Below are positions 17,661 through 25,665 of a DNA stretch of 42,275 nucleotides, one piece after another. Under the pieces are notes generated by a model. It did no database searches, was not told the origin of the DNA, and was given only the letters and a program-made list of their open reading frames with translations. Within the stretch, counting starts at the first letter, position 1, and each line of letters begins with the position of its first letter. The stretch comes from Acidimicrobiales bacterium (GTDB taxonomy: Bacteria; Actinomycetota; Acidimicrobiia; Acidimicrobiales; MedAcidi-G1): NCBI GenBank assembly GCA_029242745.1, contig JAQWTI010000042.1, forward strand, positions 1-42,275. Direction: 5' to 3'. The position numbers and the translations under genes are program-made.

Positions 17661-17852
17661 TTATTCCTGCAGGGAGATTGCTTGTTTGGGGCAGCGCTGC
17701 ACAGACTCTTCCAAAACAACCCGTCGTTCGTCTCCAGGGGTGTCGTTAAGAATGTATAAGAAGTCATCGTCACGTACCTCAAATATGTCTGGAGCGATCT
17801 GCATGCAGATCGCATTACTCTCACAAAGGTCGAAGTCGACAAGTACTCGCAT
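17661..17852 (-). CDS. Small ferredoxin, three-cysteine [3Fe-4S]/[4Fe-4S] single-cluster type
   Basis: Protein of 63 residues. Cysteines occur at C10 and C16 (LCESNAICMQIAPDIF) and C54 in QRCPKQAIS, a C-x5-C...C-P pattern with the second ligand of the classical four replaced, typical of the [3Fe-4S] ferredoxins that serve actinobacterial P450s. ATG 17852 has AGGAG eight bases upstream. It is transcribed with the reductase, which begins immediately after its stop, so the two form an electron-transfer pair. Confidence 0.93.
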   Translation of the reverse strand: MRVLVDFDLCESNAICMQIAPDIFEVRDDDFLYILNDTPGDERRVVLEESVQRCPKQAISLQE

Positions 17853-17930
17853 AACTGTGCTCCTCTCGGTGGCGGCCGGTAGTCCGGATTTAAACCCAAC
17901 TAGGACAAGAATCTAGACGCCAAAGGCCTG

Positions 17931-19100
17931 TCAGGGCTTGTTTGCTCCGACTACCCACATTGCGAAGTACTGAGCCCCACCACCGTAGGCATGGCCAAAG
18001 GCCTTTTGCGCCCCGTCTACCTGATGCTCACCAGCCATTCCTCGAACCTGCAAAGCAGCTTCCGCAAACCGGATCATGCCCGAAGCACCGATGGGGTTAG
18101 AGGAAAGCACTCCCCCTGAACAGTTGACTGGCAAACCTCCACCGTCGATCCCTGTTGAACCATCCTCCACCATTCGCCACCCTTCGTCTCGTTCGGCAAA
18201 TCCCAAACTCTCTAGCCACATGGGTTCGTACCATGAGAAGGGCACATAAATCTCGGCAACATCGATCTCAGTCCGAGGGTCAACGATGCCGGCCTTGGCA
18301 AACACTTCGGCAGCGCAATCGCGACTGGCCTGAGGGCTGACCTCGTCACGACCTGGAAAATTATTTGCCTCTGAACGCATCGCCGTCCCGTGCACCCATG
18401 CCACCGGCCCACCAGCTGCATCGCCAGCAGTTTCATCACCTAAGACCATTGCGCACGCCCCATCTGAAGATGGACAAGTTTCGGAGAACCGTATGGGGTC
18501 CCAAAGCATCGGGGCGTCCACCACCTGGTCAAACGTCAGATCAGGCTGATGGAGGTGAGCGTAAGGGTTGAGGAGGGCATGTCGACGATCTTTGTAAGCC
18601 ACCATGCATCCGATTAAATCTGGGGCACCAGAACGGGCCATATAACGGCGAATAATGGGTGAGAAATAGCCGCCGGCTCCTGCGTTGATGGACACTGAGA
18701 AGGGCTGAGGTAGCGATAAGGCCCACGTCGCGTTGGACTCAGACTGCTTTTCAAAGCCCAAGGTGAGAACTCGTTGGTGGATGCGTCCCTGAATCAGTGA
18801 GGTGGCGACTAACGCCGTCGAGCCACCCACTGAGCCTGCCGTGTGAACTCGGAGGATCGGCTTGCCCACACATCCAAGGGCATCGGCTAGAAATAACTCA
18901 GGCATCATCAGACCTTCGAAAAAGTCCGGTGCCTTGCCTATCACCACAGCGTCAATATCCGCCCAAGTACACGATGCGTCTTCGAGAGCCCGCAGCGCCG
19001 CCTCACGCACCAGTCCAGCAATCGACACATCACCGCGTGTCGACTGGTACTTTGTCTGCCCAACACCGAGCACCGCTGTGTGCTCTCCCAAAGATCCCAT
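17931..19100 (-). CDS. Thiolase-like (Ltp2/SCP2-type) protein without the nucleophilic cysteine
   Basis: Thiolase-fold protein of 389 residues. At the position of the acyl-accepting cysteine the sequence reads RVHTAGSVGGST (about 84-95), so the nucleophile is absent. The usual HPxG loop is SNPIGASG, and the C-terminal CxG motif is replaced by GHAYGGGAQYF with Tyr near 372. Loss of the cysteine with retained fold is known from Ltp2/DitF-type lipid-transfer proteins that act as retro-aldolases in steroid side-chain degradation with a DUF35 partner. The gene lies 2 bases after a second thiolase homologue and downstream of a DUF35 gene, so a C-C cleaving aldolase is more likely than a classical thiolase. 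Confidence 0.85.
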   Translation of the reverse strand: MGSLGEHTAVLGVGQTKYQSTRGDVSIAGLVREAALRALEDASCTWADIDAVVIGKAPDFFEGLMMPELFLADALGCVGKPILRVHTAGSVGGSTALVATSLIQGRIHQRVLTLGFEKQSESNATWALSLPQPFSVSINAGAGGYFSPIIRRYMARSGAPDLIGCMVAYKDRRHALLNPYAHLHQPDLTFDQVVDAPMLWDPIRFSETCPSSDGACAMVLGDETAGDAAGGPVAWVHGTAMRSEANNFPGRDEVSPQASRDCAAEVFAKAGIVDPRTEIDVAEIYVPFSWYEPMWLESLGFAERDEGWRMVEDGSTGIDGGGLPVNCSGGVLSSNPIGASGMIRFAEAALQVRGMAGEHQVDGAQKAFGHAYGGGAQYFAMWVVGANKP

Positions 19101-19102
19101 AG

Positions 19103-20170
19103 TCAGTCTCCCTCTATCAGGCAGACCAGATTCTGCTGCAGGCAGGGTCCAGACGAGCCATGAGCCAGAGCTCTATCGGCGTCTCCAGAGGCGATCTGAC
19201 GAGCCGCCTCAGCCACACGCATCAGGCCCGCGGCCATAAGGGTGTCTCCGGCCAATGATCCCCCTGATGGATCGATCCTCACATCACCACCGAGACCCAT
19301 ACCTACGGTTAGAACATGAACTTGGGCTGTGCTGGCAGCGTGTAGTTCAGCGATATCCACACTGCCGGCACTGAAGCCAGCACTATCGGCAGCGCGCATA
19401 GCCGCCAATGCGGCTGACGGTGCCGTAACAAGGTCGCGCACCCCCAAGCCATGAGCATCAATCCGGTGGTCAATACCACGGATCCATGCCGGTCGATCGC
19501 AAAGTTCACGGGCTCGATCTCCGGCAGCAAGGATCACTGCGCATCCGCCATCGGCCTCGGCCGCTAGGTCCGCAGCACGTAGCGGATCAGCAACCATGGC
19601 GGTAGCCATCACGTCAGCCACCGTCATCTGTGCTGAGGCCCGTAATGCGTTCGGGTTGCCCACAGCGTTGCGCTGACTACGCACGGCGATGGCGGCAAGT
19701 TCTTCAGCAGTAACAGCCCCAGACTCGATAAGAAGGCGGGCCTGGAGAGCGGCCACTGCGTGGGCGTCGGGCCAGAGGGGAGCGACGGTATACGGGTCTA
19801 ACTGCACGGCTAAGACGTCGCGTCTAGATCCAGGAGAGGACTTCCCGTAGGAGTAAACAAGTGCGATATCGATCTCGCCGATCTGTAACTTCACCCACGC
19901 TTCGTAGAGGGCGAAAACTCCATCCATCTCCACGTGGCTCTCGTTGATCGGTGGAGAGGCACCAACCGCGTCCAACGTCTGCACGAAAGAGAAACCCTGT
20001 CCAGCTAGAAAGTCGCTGCTACCCGAGCAGGTGAAGCCGACGTCAGCCTGAACGAGGCCCACGGCGTCGCGTGCCTCGTTAATCAGAGGCACCATTAACT
20101 GCACATCTGTTTTGAAGGTGAGGGCTTCCACCTGGTGAATCGCTGAAGAAACGACGGCGATCTCACGCAT
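19103..20170 (-). CDS. Second thiolase-like protein with degenerate active site
   Basis: Thiolase-superfamily protein of about 355 residues. It lacks the nucleophilic cysteine; the corresponding stretch is PPINESHVEMDGVFALYEA. The HPxG loop is degenerate (PSGGSLAGDTLMAAGL), but a cysteine is retained near the C-terminus in HGSSGPCLQQN. ATG 20170 overlaps the DUF35 stop by 8 bases (GTG 20173 is an alternative), and the next thiolase homologue starts 2 bases after its stop. The order DUF35 - thiolase-like - thiolase-like suggests one heteromeric complex in which this subunit may be partly structural. Substrate is unknown; a CoA-activated lipid or steroid-like acid is inferred from the family. 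Confidence 0.82.
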   Translation of the reverse strand: MREIAVVSSAIHQVEALTFKTDVQLMVPLINEARDAVGLVQADVGFTCSGSSDFLAGQGFSFVQTLDAVGASPPINESHVEMDGVFALYEAWVKLQIGEIDIALVYSYGKSSPGSRRDVLAVQLDPYTVAPLWPDAHAVAALQARLLIESGAVTAEELAAIAVRSQRNAVGNPNALRASAQMTVADVMATAMVADPLRAADLAAEADGGCAVILAAGDRARELCDRPAWIRGIDHRIDAHGLGVRDLVTAPSAALAAMRAADSAGFSAGSVDIAELHAASTAQVHVLTVGMGLGGDVRIDPSGGSLAGDTLMAAGLMRVAEAARQIASGDADRALAHGSSGPCLQQNLVCLIEGD

Positions 20171-21173
20171 CACTCATTCCCTCTCCCAACCAGGCCCGGT
20201 TACCTGCTTGTTCGACGGGCACGTCGGGCTCCCCACTGGGTTCCCAGTACAAGATGTTTTCGGCCGTTGCCCCTAGTTCTTCGTCCGCCTTCCATACCGC
20301 CTGCACCCGCATGCCTATTCGAACCTCATCGTTCTCACAGCCAGAAACCAGGCCAAGGAATCCGATGTCGGCACCATCTAGATGAATCCATGCGCTGACG
20401 TAAGGTGTCGGGAGGTCACTTCGTCCAGGAATAGGTAGATGAGTGACACAGAAGTTGCCGATGTGACCGGCGTGAGGAAGCTCCACCATTTCGGTGGTTT
20501 CCACACCACTACGGGGATCCACTCCGCGCGGTGGCACGAACACGGCTCCGTCTACCGGTGACCGGTTACCCAAAATACGTTTTTCGGCATAGGCACGGAG
20601 GTACTCCTGAGCCGCTGCGCTGGGGATGAAGTCATACTCAAGTCGGATAGGCGTCCGGATGGAACGGACTGGATCAGCTACGGCACTTTTTTCAGTCCGA
20701 TCTGGCTGGCCGGTTCCGGTGCCTTCCGGGACAAACCCCAATAGGTCGGTGATGTGACCAACCCGTTCCTCTCGCCATACGGCCTCAACCCTCATCCCCG
20801 TTGCCATGTCGGCCACTGAATCAACAAGTACTCCATGCAGCATTGGCGTATTCGCACCGTCGAGCCGCACAAGCGCCAATCCATGAGGGTCATCCCATGG
20901 TGAGCCCGGACGTGGGGGGTCCACCCACGTCCACGTCTCGACGACACCCACCGATGCAACATCGACAATCTCGCTGAGGGGGTTCCCGGTGTCAGGATCG
21001 ACCTCAGCAGCTGGGACAAATACCCAGCCATCTGCCCGTCGCGAACCTACGATTCGTCGATCCCGCAAGCCGGTCATGAATGCTCCCACCACTGGACCAG
21101 TGGTCCGGGTAAACGGGTACTCAATAACCAAATCAGCCCGCAACCGTCCTTGAGCCGGCAATTCTTTGCTCAC
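20163..21173 (-). CDS. Double DUF35 OB-fold protein lacking zinc-ribbon cysteines
   Basis: Protein of 336 residues built of two similar halves (about 10-150 and 170-310). Each half has the DUF35 layout: an N-terminal helix, a short ribbon region (GSRRADGWVFVP and GNRSPVDGAVFVPPRG), an SE/TEMVE strand, then an OB-fold ending in GMRVEAVW or GMRVQAVW. In typical DUF35 proteins the ribbon carries four zinc-binding cysteines; here both halves have none. DUF35 proteins are partners of thiolase-like enzymes, and the next two genes encode such enzymes. The start is GTG 21173 with AGAGGT just upstream. The tandem fusion may match the two thiolase-like subunits, one half each; that is inference. Confidence 0.82.
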   Translation of the reverse strand: MSKELPAQGRLRADLVIEYPFTRTTGPVVGAFMTGLRDRRIVGSRRADGWVFVPAAEVDPDTGNPLSEIVDVASVGVVETWTWVDPPRPGSPWDDPHGLALVRLDGANTPMLHGVLVDSVADMATGMRVEAVWREERVGHITDLLGFVPEGTGTGQPDRTEKSAVADPVRSIRTPIRLEYDFIPSAAAQEYLRAYAEKRILGNRSPVDGAVFVPPRGVDPRSGVETTEMVELPHAGHIGNFCVTHLPIPGRSDLPTPYVSAWIHLDGADIGFLGLVSGCENDEVRIGMRVQAVWKADEELGATAENILYWEPSGEPDVPVEQAGNRAWLGEGMSDA

Positions 21174-21218
21174 ACCTCTACCCTCGTTCGCCGTTATCTA
21201 CTCCATCGGTAGTTTCGA

Positions 21219-22301
21219 CTAGAAGTCAATAACTTGGCGGATCACGTCGGCGTCGCCCATGCAGGCCATAGCGTCGTTCACTTCGTCGATCCGGATACGA
21301 CGGGTGATCATTCCTTCTAGGTCCAAGCGACCAGCCTTATAGAGCCGAAGAAACCGATTGAAGTCGGTACGCACATCGGCACCTCCGTACATCGACCCAA
21401 CAAGGGTCTTCTCAGAGAAGAACATCTCGAAGGCCGAAAGGGCGAATGTCTCCTCAGCCCTACCTACTCCGACAATGCACGCTGTGCCACCGCGACGAAT
21501 CATGTCGAAGGCCTGACGCATGGTGGCCGGCATCCCGATGCACTCCAAGGAGAAGTCGAACCCCTCGCCGCCAGTGATCTCCGCCAGTGCTGCTGGAAGG
21601 TCTTCAGGCGTCACTCCATGTGTGGCACCAAACGCTTTAGCCCTGTCCAACTTGCCCTCGTGAAGATCAACCGCCACGATCTCTGATGCCCCGGCGATAC
21701 GAGCGCCCTGAATGGCCGCTATACCTACGCCGCCGGCTCCGATGACCAGTACCGACGACCCAGGGGTGACTTTGGCAGTATTGAGCGCCGCGCCCACGCC
21801 AGTGGTAACACCACAACCGACGAGGGCGGCAACGTCTAGCGGTACATCGTTATCGATCTTGATAGCGGCGATGCCAGGGACAATGGTCTCCTCGGCGAAC
21901 GTTCCACAGCCCGTCATCGAGCCGACCAGCTGATCGCCTCGACGAAACTGCTGGTTCAGGAACATCGACGTCATTCCGTTTATGCATAAGTTGGGCTGGC
22001 CTCGACCCGTGCAGTACAGGCAGGTCCCACATGGAGGGGAGAACGCAATGATCACATGATCGCCAGGCGTTACATGGGTTACGCCCTCACCCACAGCGAC
22101 AACCTCCCCCGCCCCTTCGTGGCCCAGTACCGCTGGAGGGGCCAGTGGAATAGTTCCGTTCATTGCCGAGAGGTCTGAGTGGCAGACGCCACTGTGGGCG
22201 ATCTTCACTTGGACATCACCGGGGGCGATGTCTCGAAGGGTCACGTCATCAGCGATAACTAGTTCCTCAGTGGGCGCCTCGGTCAGGATCGCAGCGAGCA
22301 T
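21219..22301 (-). CDS. Zinc-dependent alcohol dehydrogenase (MDR superfamily)
   Basis: Medium-chain dehydrogenase of 360 residues. Catalytic zinc ligands are in GVCHSD, GHEG and the ALVGCGV segment; the structural zinc site is CGTCLYC...C (C-x2-C-x2-C-x7-C). The NAD-binding motif is VIGAGGVGIAAIQG. It resembles the actinobacterial branch that includes mycothiol- or NDMA-type alcohol dehydrogenases; the substrate cannot be fixed. ATG 22301 has GGAGAA seven bases upstream. It is first in a same-strand run that continues with the DUF35 and thiolase-like genes 45 bases downstream, so it may oxidise an alcohol or aldehyde made or used in that pathway. Confidence 0.93.
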   Translation of the reverse strand: MLAAILTEAPTEELVIADDVTLRDIAPGDVQVKIAHSGVCHSDLSAMNGTIPLAPPAVLGHEGAGEVVAVGEGVTHVTPGDHVIIAFSPPCGTCLYCTGRGQPNLCINGMTSMFLNQQFRRGDQLVGSMTGCGTFAEETIVPGIAAIKIDNDVPLDVAALVGCGVTTGVGAALNTAKVTPGSSVLVIGAGGVGIAAIQGARIAGASEIVAVDLHEGKLDRAKAFGATHGVTPEDLPAALAEITGGEGFDFSLECIGMPATMRQAFDMIRRGGTACIVGVGRAEETFALSAFEMFFSEKTLVGSMYGGADVRTDFNRFLRLYKAGRLDLEGMITRRIRIDEVNDAMACMGDADVIRQVIDF

Positions 22302-22510
22302 TTCGGTTTCTCCATTCTTGGCACCCCTACGGTGCCGATTTGTCTGAAGGTACTGTTCCGCCGATCAAAGAGAGAAACCCAACGGTTAGGTCCGTTACCA
22401 GAGGCTAATGAACTGACGGCGAGCACCTAAGGCCCGCTGACAGAATTGAAGACATCTAACACACCGCAACCAAGAGACTGAGTTCGGGTAGGGCCACTGT
22501 TGGAGTCCTG

Positions 22511-22999
22511 TTAGGTCTCCTCCAAATTCTTGTCAGCTGCAACGATCCCGTCTGCGTCGGCTCATAGCCACATACCAGGGGCCATTACCACCCCACCCCG
22601 CTGACCGGAACATTGCGGTCCCCCGCTCCTTGCTTCACACTTCTGCGAGGACACGTACCGAAGGCACGGACACCAACCGCTGAAAGTCGCAATTCTTCAA
22701 CATTCCAGACACAGCCGTCGACCACAATCCCGAATCCCGGCCCAGTCCTTGCCTGTCGCTAATGCTCCCAGGTTGCCTCCAACGAGGGCACACCGATACG
22801 AGCCGCCTACGGCGATAACCAATACCTGGTCCTCACCACGTTCAATTAGCGCATCTCAGACCAGCGTGTTGACTTCAAAAGCCGAGAGAGTCGATACTCG
22901 ACCTCGAAAACTCGAATGACCCCCGAAGGAAGCAAATTCACCTGCAAGCACTCGCAAAGCACCACCATGTTCGTCACAAAGAACTGAGGTGGGTGTCAT
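22511..22999 (-). pseudogene. Decayed RraA-family gene (RNase E regulator / HMG-aldolase family)
   Basis: Reading on the minus strand from ATG 22999, three frames together give almost a full RraA protein: CDEHGGALRVL and FASFGGHSSFRG, then EVNTLV[TGA]DALIERG, then [20 protein letters not shown]; after a frameshift near 22735-22745 [12 protein letters not shown] and FGTCPRRSVKQGAGDRNVPV; after another near 22590-22600 ADADGIVAADKNLEET ending at TAA 22511-22513. Lesions: TGA 22856-22858 at an Arg/Lys position, two frameshifts, and TGA 22562-22564 where the family has Tyr. The ATG lies 8 bases after the stop of the ArsC-like gene, so it was once in the same operon. This explains the otherwise gene-free stretch 22302-23007. 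Confidence 0.82.
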
Positions 23000-23007
23000 C
23001 TTTCCAA

Positions 23008-23391
23008 TCAACTCTCAGTAATGAACTGATAAAGGCGCTCCTTGGGGCGTCCAACGGCCGCGACTAACGGACCCGCAACTTCTAGATCACCCCTAATCAG
23101 GATGGGTCGCTGCAATAAGGCCTTACGGCGGGCCAACAATTCGACAACTGCGTCAATATCACCCACGTAGTTCTCTTCAACAAGTTCCAACTTCTTGAAC
23201 TGTGAGTCTTTTCGGACCAAATCGCCAACGGGGTCGATCAACCCGTTGGCGATACGTCTCAGAAGCGCCTCATCTGGTGGCTCCTTCATGTAGAGAACAA
23301 CATCGATGTCGACCCCCAACTCCTCGGCGACCGCCAAGGCATTTTTAGAAGCATGTCAATGGGGATTATGTAAGACAGTCAAGTTCGCCAT
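23008..23391 (-). CDS. ArsC/Spx-family reductase with in-frame TGA at the catalytic cysteine (predicted selenoprotein)
   Basis: From ATG 23391, with AGGAG five bases upstream, the frame reads MANLTVLHNPH-TGA-HASKNALAVAEEL and continues to TGA 23008-23010: 127 residues including the recoded one. TGA at 23356-23358 is residue 12, exactly the place of catalytic C12 in E. coli plasmid ArsC (HNP-x-C). The anion-binding arginines are conserved: R60 in DLVRKD, R95 in LLQRP, R115 in VGRPKE. Downstream of the TGA is a 7-bp hairpin with loop GGUC. Without recoding, only a truncated 109-residue frame from TTG 23337 lacking the active site would remain. Predicted role: selenol-based thiol/oxyanion reductase; arsenate as substrate is not established, as no ars genes are nearby. 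It lies between a 101-residue unknown gene and the rraA remnant. Confidence 0.85.
23322..23339 (-). promoter_or_regulatory. Candidate bacterial SECIS hairpin of the first ArsC-like gene
   Basis: On the minus strand, CCTTGGC (23339-23333) pairs with GCCGAGG (23328-23322), seven pairs including one G-U, closing the tetraloop GGUC (23332-23329). The stem begins 16 bases and the loop 23 bases after the in-frame TGA, within the spacing used by bacterial SelB-dependent SECIS elements. The GGUC apical sequence is the same as in the E. coli fdhF SECIS loop. The hairpin lies wholly within the coding sequence. Confidence 0.75.
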
Positions 23392-23421
23392 AGGAACTCC
23401 TATTACACCTAGTCAATGGAT

Positions 23422-23727
23422 TTAATCGTGGTACTCAACATGGGCTCGCAGGTGGGTCCCTGCCTGATCAGTCCACCCTCTGGATCGGGCATACTCGAAC
23501 ATGTCAGAGAAACCCTTGTCCCAAGCCGCATCTGAACTGCCAGACAGCCAGTGCCGAACAGCATCCTCAGAGATCCAGAGGTGTTTGCCGTCGGCTCGAG
23601 TTTCCTTACCAATGGCTTCCGCCAGGTTCTCAGTGCTAAATCGTGCGTGCGCATCTACGTGAAAGCCAGTGAAAACATCGTGTTCGTCTAGCCAAACCGT
23701 ACCAATCTCGTCAATTCGAATGATCAT
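23422..23727 (-). CDS. Conserved-looking small protein of unknown function, 101 residues
   Basis: Not recognised. The protein is acidic and rich in aromatic and charged residues (GTVWLDEHDVFTGFHVDAHARF, then HLWISEDAVRHWLSG, then MFEYARSRGW), has no cysteine, no signal peptide and no membrane segment, so it should be cytoplasmic. The amino-acid composition is that of a real protein. ATG 23727 lies 40 bases after the crotonase stop, and the ArsC-like selenoprotein gene starts 30 bases after its own stop, all on the same strand, so co-transcription is likely. A functional link to the ArsC-like protein is possible but unproven. Confidence 0.65.
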   Translation of the reverse strand: MIIRIDEIGTVWLDEHDVFTGFHVDAHARFSTENLAEAIGKETRADGKHLWISEDAVRHWLSGSSDAAWDKGFSDMFEYARSRGWTDQAGTHLRAHVEYHD

Positions 23728-23767
23728 CAGTCCAGTGCCTGCTCAAGCTTCACCATGCTCACTAATC

Positions 23768-24625
23768 CTAGAAACCCCGCCAAGCAGGTTCACGGCGCTC
23801 ACGGAAACTGGAAATCCCCTCGGCGGCGTCAAGGGTCCCATTGTTCAGTTCCACAGCCCAAGCCTCGTTATCTTCAAGTGTGCGCCGATCAACGTCTAGA
23901 GAACGGTTGACTAGCCATTTGGTCAACATCAAACTACGAGTAGGGCCACTGGCCAACCGTTCGGCCCACTCAGTAGCGACCTCTATCAGGTCGTCACCAG
24001 GTGCTACCCGATTGCAAAGCCCAAGGTTCAAAGCCTTCTCAGCGCTAATGTCTTCCGCAAAGAACATCAACTCCTTGGCTTTTTGCAAGCCGACCAGTCG
24101 CGGCAGAATCCAGGCGCCGAGACCATCAGGCACCAGCCCCCGACGCGCGAACACCTCAATAAACTTTGCATTGTCAGCCATGACCACCAAATCACAACAA
24201 AACGCTAGGTGTGCGCCCACACCTGCCGCAGTGCCGTTGACCGCTGCGATCACCGGCAACTCACTGTCGAGAATCGCCGGCATTAATTTGAGTTGACCCT
24301 CGAGCATCATCCGACGGGACTCACCAACCGCTAGCGGAGGTGCGCCGTCAGGCCGCGGAGCGCGCTCGCGACCGACGCTTATGTCAGCACCAGAACAGAA
24401 GAGCTTCCGTCCCGTCGCAGTGATCACTATCGCCCGAGCCTCGAAACGACCGTTGCAGCCATTGATTAACCCAACCATCCGATCGCGCATACCGGGCGAC
24501 AAAGCGTTCCCCTTCTCAGGGTTGTCAATGGTTATCCAGGCCACCTGGTTTCGAATCTCAAACTGAATCTGCTTCTCAAGATCCATATCTCCGAAATCAC
24601 GCGACTCAGTCATGTCTTTAGTCAT
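23768..24625 (-). CDS. Enoyl-CoA hydratase/isomerase family protein
   Basis: Crotonase-fold protein of 285 residues. Oxyanion-hole segments are LFCSGADIS and NGTAAGVGAHLAF. The region of the two catalytic glutamates reads KFIEVFARRGLVPDGLGAWILPRLVG, with the first Glu kept (FIEVF) and the second replaced by Asp (PDGLG), a common variation among isomerases and broad-specificity hydratases. It is probably part of fatty-acid or related acyl-CoA degradation. The start is uncertain: ATG 24625 gives the full frame, with further in-frame ATGs at 24613 and 24586; homologues usually begin nearer the last. It follows the PII gene by 72 bases on the same strand. Confidence 0.87.
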   Translation of the reverse strand: MTKDMTESRDFGDMDLEKQIQFEIRNQVAWITIDNPEKGNALSPGMRDRMVGLINGCNGRFEARAIVITATGRKLFCSGADISVGRERAPRPDGAPPLAVGESRRMMLEGQLKLMPAILDSELPVIAAVNGTAAGVGAHLAFCCDLVVMADNAKFIEVFARRGLVPDGLGAWILPRLVGLQKAKELMFFAEDISAEKALNLGLCNRVAPGDDLIEVATEWAERLASGPTRSLMLTKWLVNRSLDVDRRTLEDNEAWAVELNNGTLDAAEGISSFRERREPAWRGF

Positions 24626-24697
24626 CAGTTGTGACGGTAGCCGTCTCTTCCCCTCGGTACGACCACGGGGTACCCCGGAAAGGGTCGATGACCGACC

Positions 24698-25128
<431 letters not shown>

Positions 25129-25174
25129 TCAGAATGCAATTAATGCAGGAATGTTAATCTCATTATTGTCTGTC

Positions 25175-25188
25175 TGTATCAATACAAT
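25175..25188 (+). promoter_or_regulatory. Second TGTATCAA site and overlapping -10 element of gntR (leaderless start)
   Basis: TGTAT-CA-ATACA (25175-25186) is a short palindrome sharing TGTATCAA with the upstream repeat. It overlaps TACAAT (25183-25188), which fits a -10 hexamer; only 8 bases separate this from ATG 25197, so transcription would begin at or next to the A of the start codon. No Shine-Dalgarno is present. Binding here would block initiation, consistent with autorepression. Confidence 0.6.
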
Positions 25189-25196
25189 ACACAATA

Positions 25197-25652
25197 ATGA
25201 AATTCGCCCCTGCAATTATCGAGTCAACTGATCCGGCAGGTAGACCCCGCCGTCTGGTCCTTCGCCTCAATAGCGATGGGATGGTCCCCTTCCATGAACA
25301 ACTCCGAGCGCAACTCTCAGTCATGGTTGCTGTCGGCCACGTTCTTCCTGGCTCTCGCCTTCCTACGATCCGCAACATGGCCAAGGACCTCAATTTGGCA
25401 CCGGGCACCGTTGCTCGGGCCTACCGCGAAATGGAAGCCGACGGTGCAGTAGTGGGACGTGGTCGACAGGGAACCTTTGTAGTCGACGAGCCACCACATT
25501 CTGAACCATTACGCCAGCGCCGTGAGCGCCTTGAACTGGCTGCTGACCACTTCGCGTTTGAGGCCCAGCAACTGGGCCTAGGCCGTGAGGACACTCACCA
25601 TCTGCTAACTGAAGCTCTCATTCGATTGGCCGACCCCGAACAGTTCGACTAA
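25197..25652 (+). CDS. Short GntR-family regulator (YtrA-like, no effector domain)
   Basis: DNA-binding regulator of 151 residues. The GntR winged helix spans about residues 30-100: PFHEQLRAQLSVMVAVGHVLPGSRLPTIR, then LAPGTVARAYREMEADGAVVGRGRQGTFV. After it there is only a short helical tail (about 105-150), as in the YtrA subfamily, so it has no ligand-binding domain of the FadR or HutC kind. YtrA-type regulators usually control adjacent ABC exporter genes; here the divergent neighbour is glnB and the next gene is a convergent SDR. Two copies of its likely operator TGTATCAA lie upstream. It appears to be leaderless. Confidence 0.9.
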   Translation: MKFAPAIIESTDPAGRPRRLVLRLNSDGMVPFHEQLRAQLSVMVAVGHVLPGSRLPTIRNMAKDLNLAPGTVARAYREMEADGAVVGRGRQGTFVVDEPPHSEPLRQRRERLELAADHFAFEAQQLGLGREDTHHLLTEALIRLADPEQFD

Positions 25653-25665
25653 TTCGCCTCAAGAA

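Noticed and set aside
22856-22858. In-frame TGA in the rraA-like sequence as another selenocysteine codon
   Set aside because: The family has Arg or Lys here, not a redox Cys, and the same gene carries two frameshifts and another stop, so it is ordinary decay (CGA to TGA is one change).
22784-22980. Plus-strand peptide ([16 protein letters not shown]...) as a gene in the long gap
   Set aside because: It is stop-interrupted, and the opposite strand gives a clear RraA match over the same bases.
24666-24677. Palindrome CGGGGTACCCCG between glnB and the crotonase as a terminator
   Set aside because: The stem leaves only about four pairs with a usable loop and has no T-tract; likely chance.
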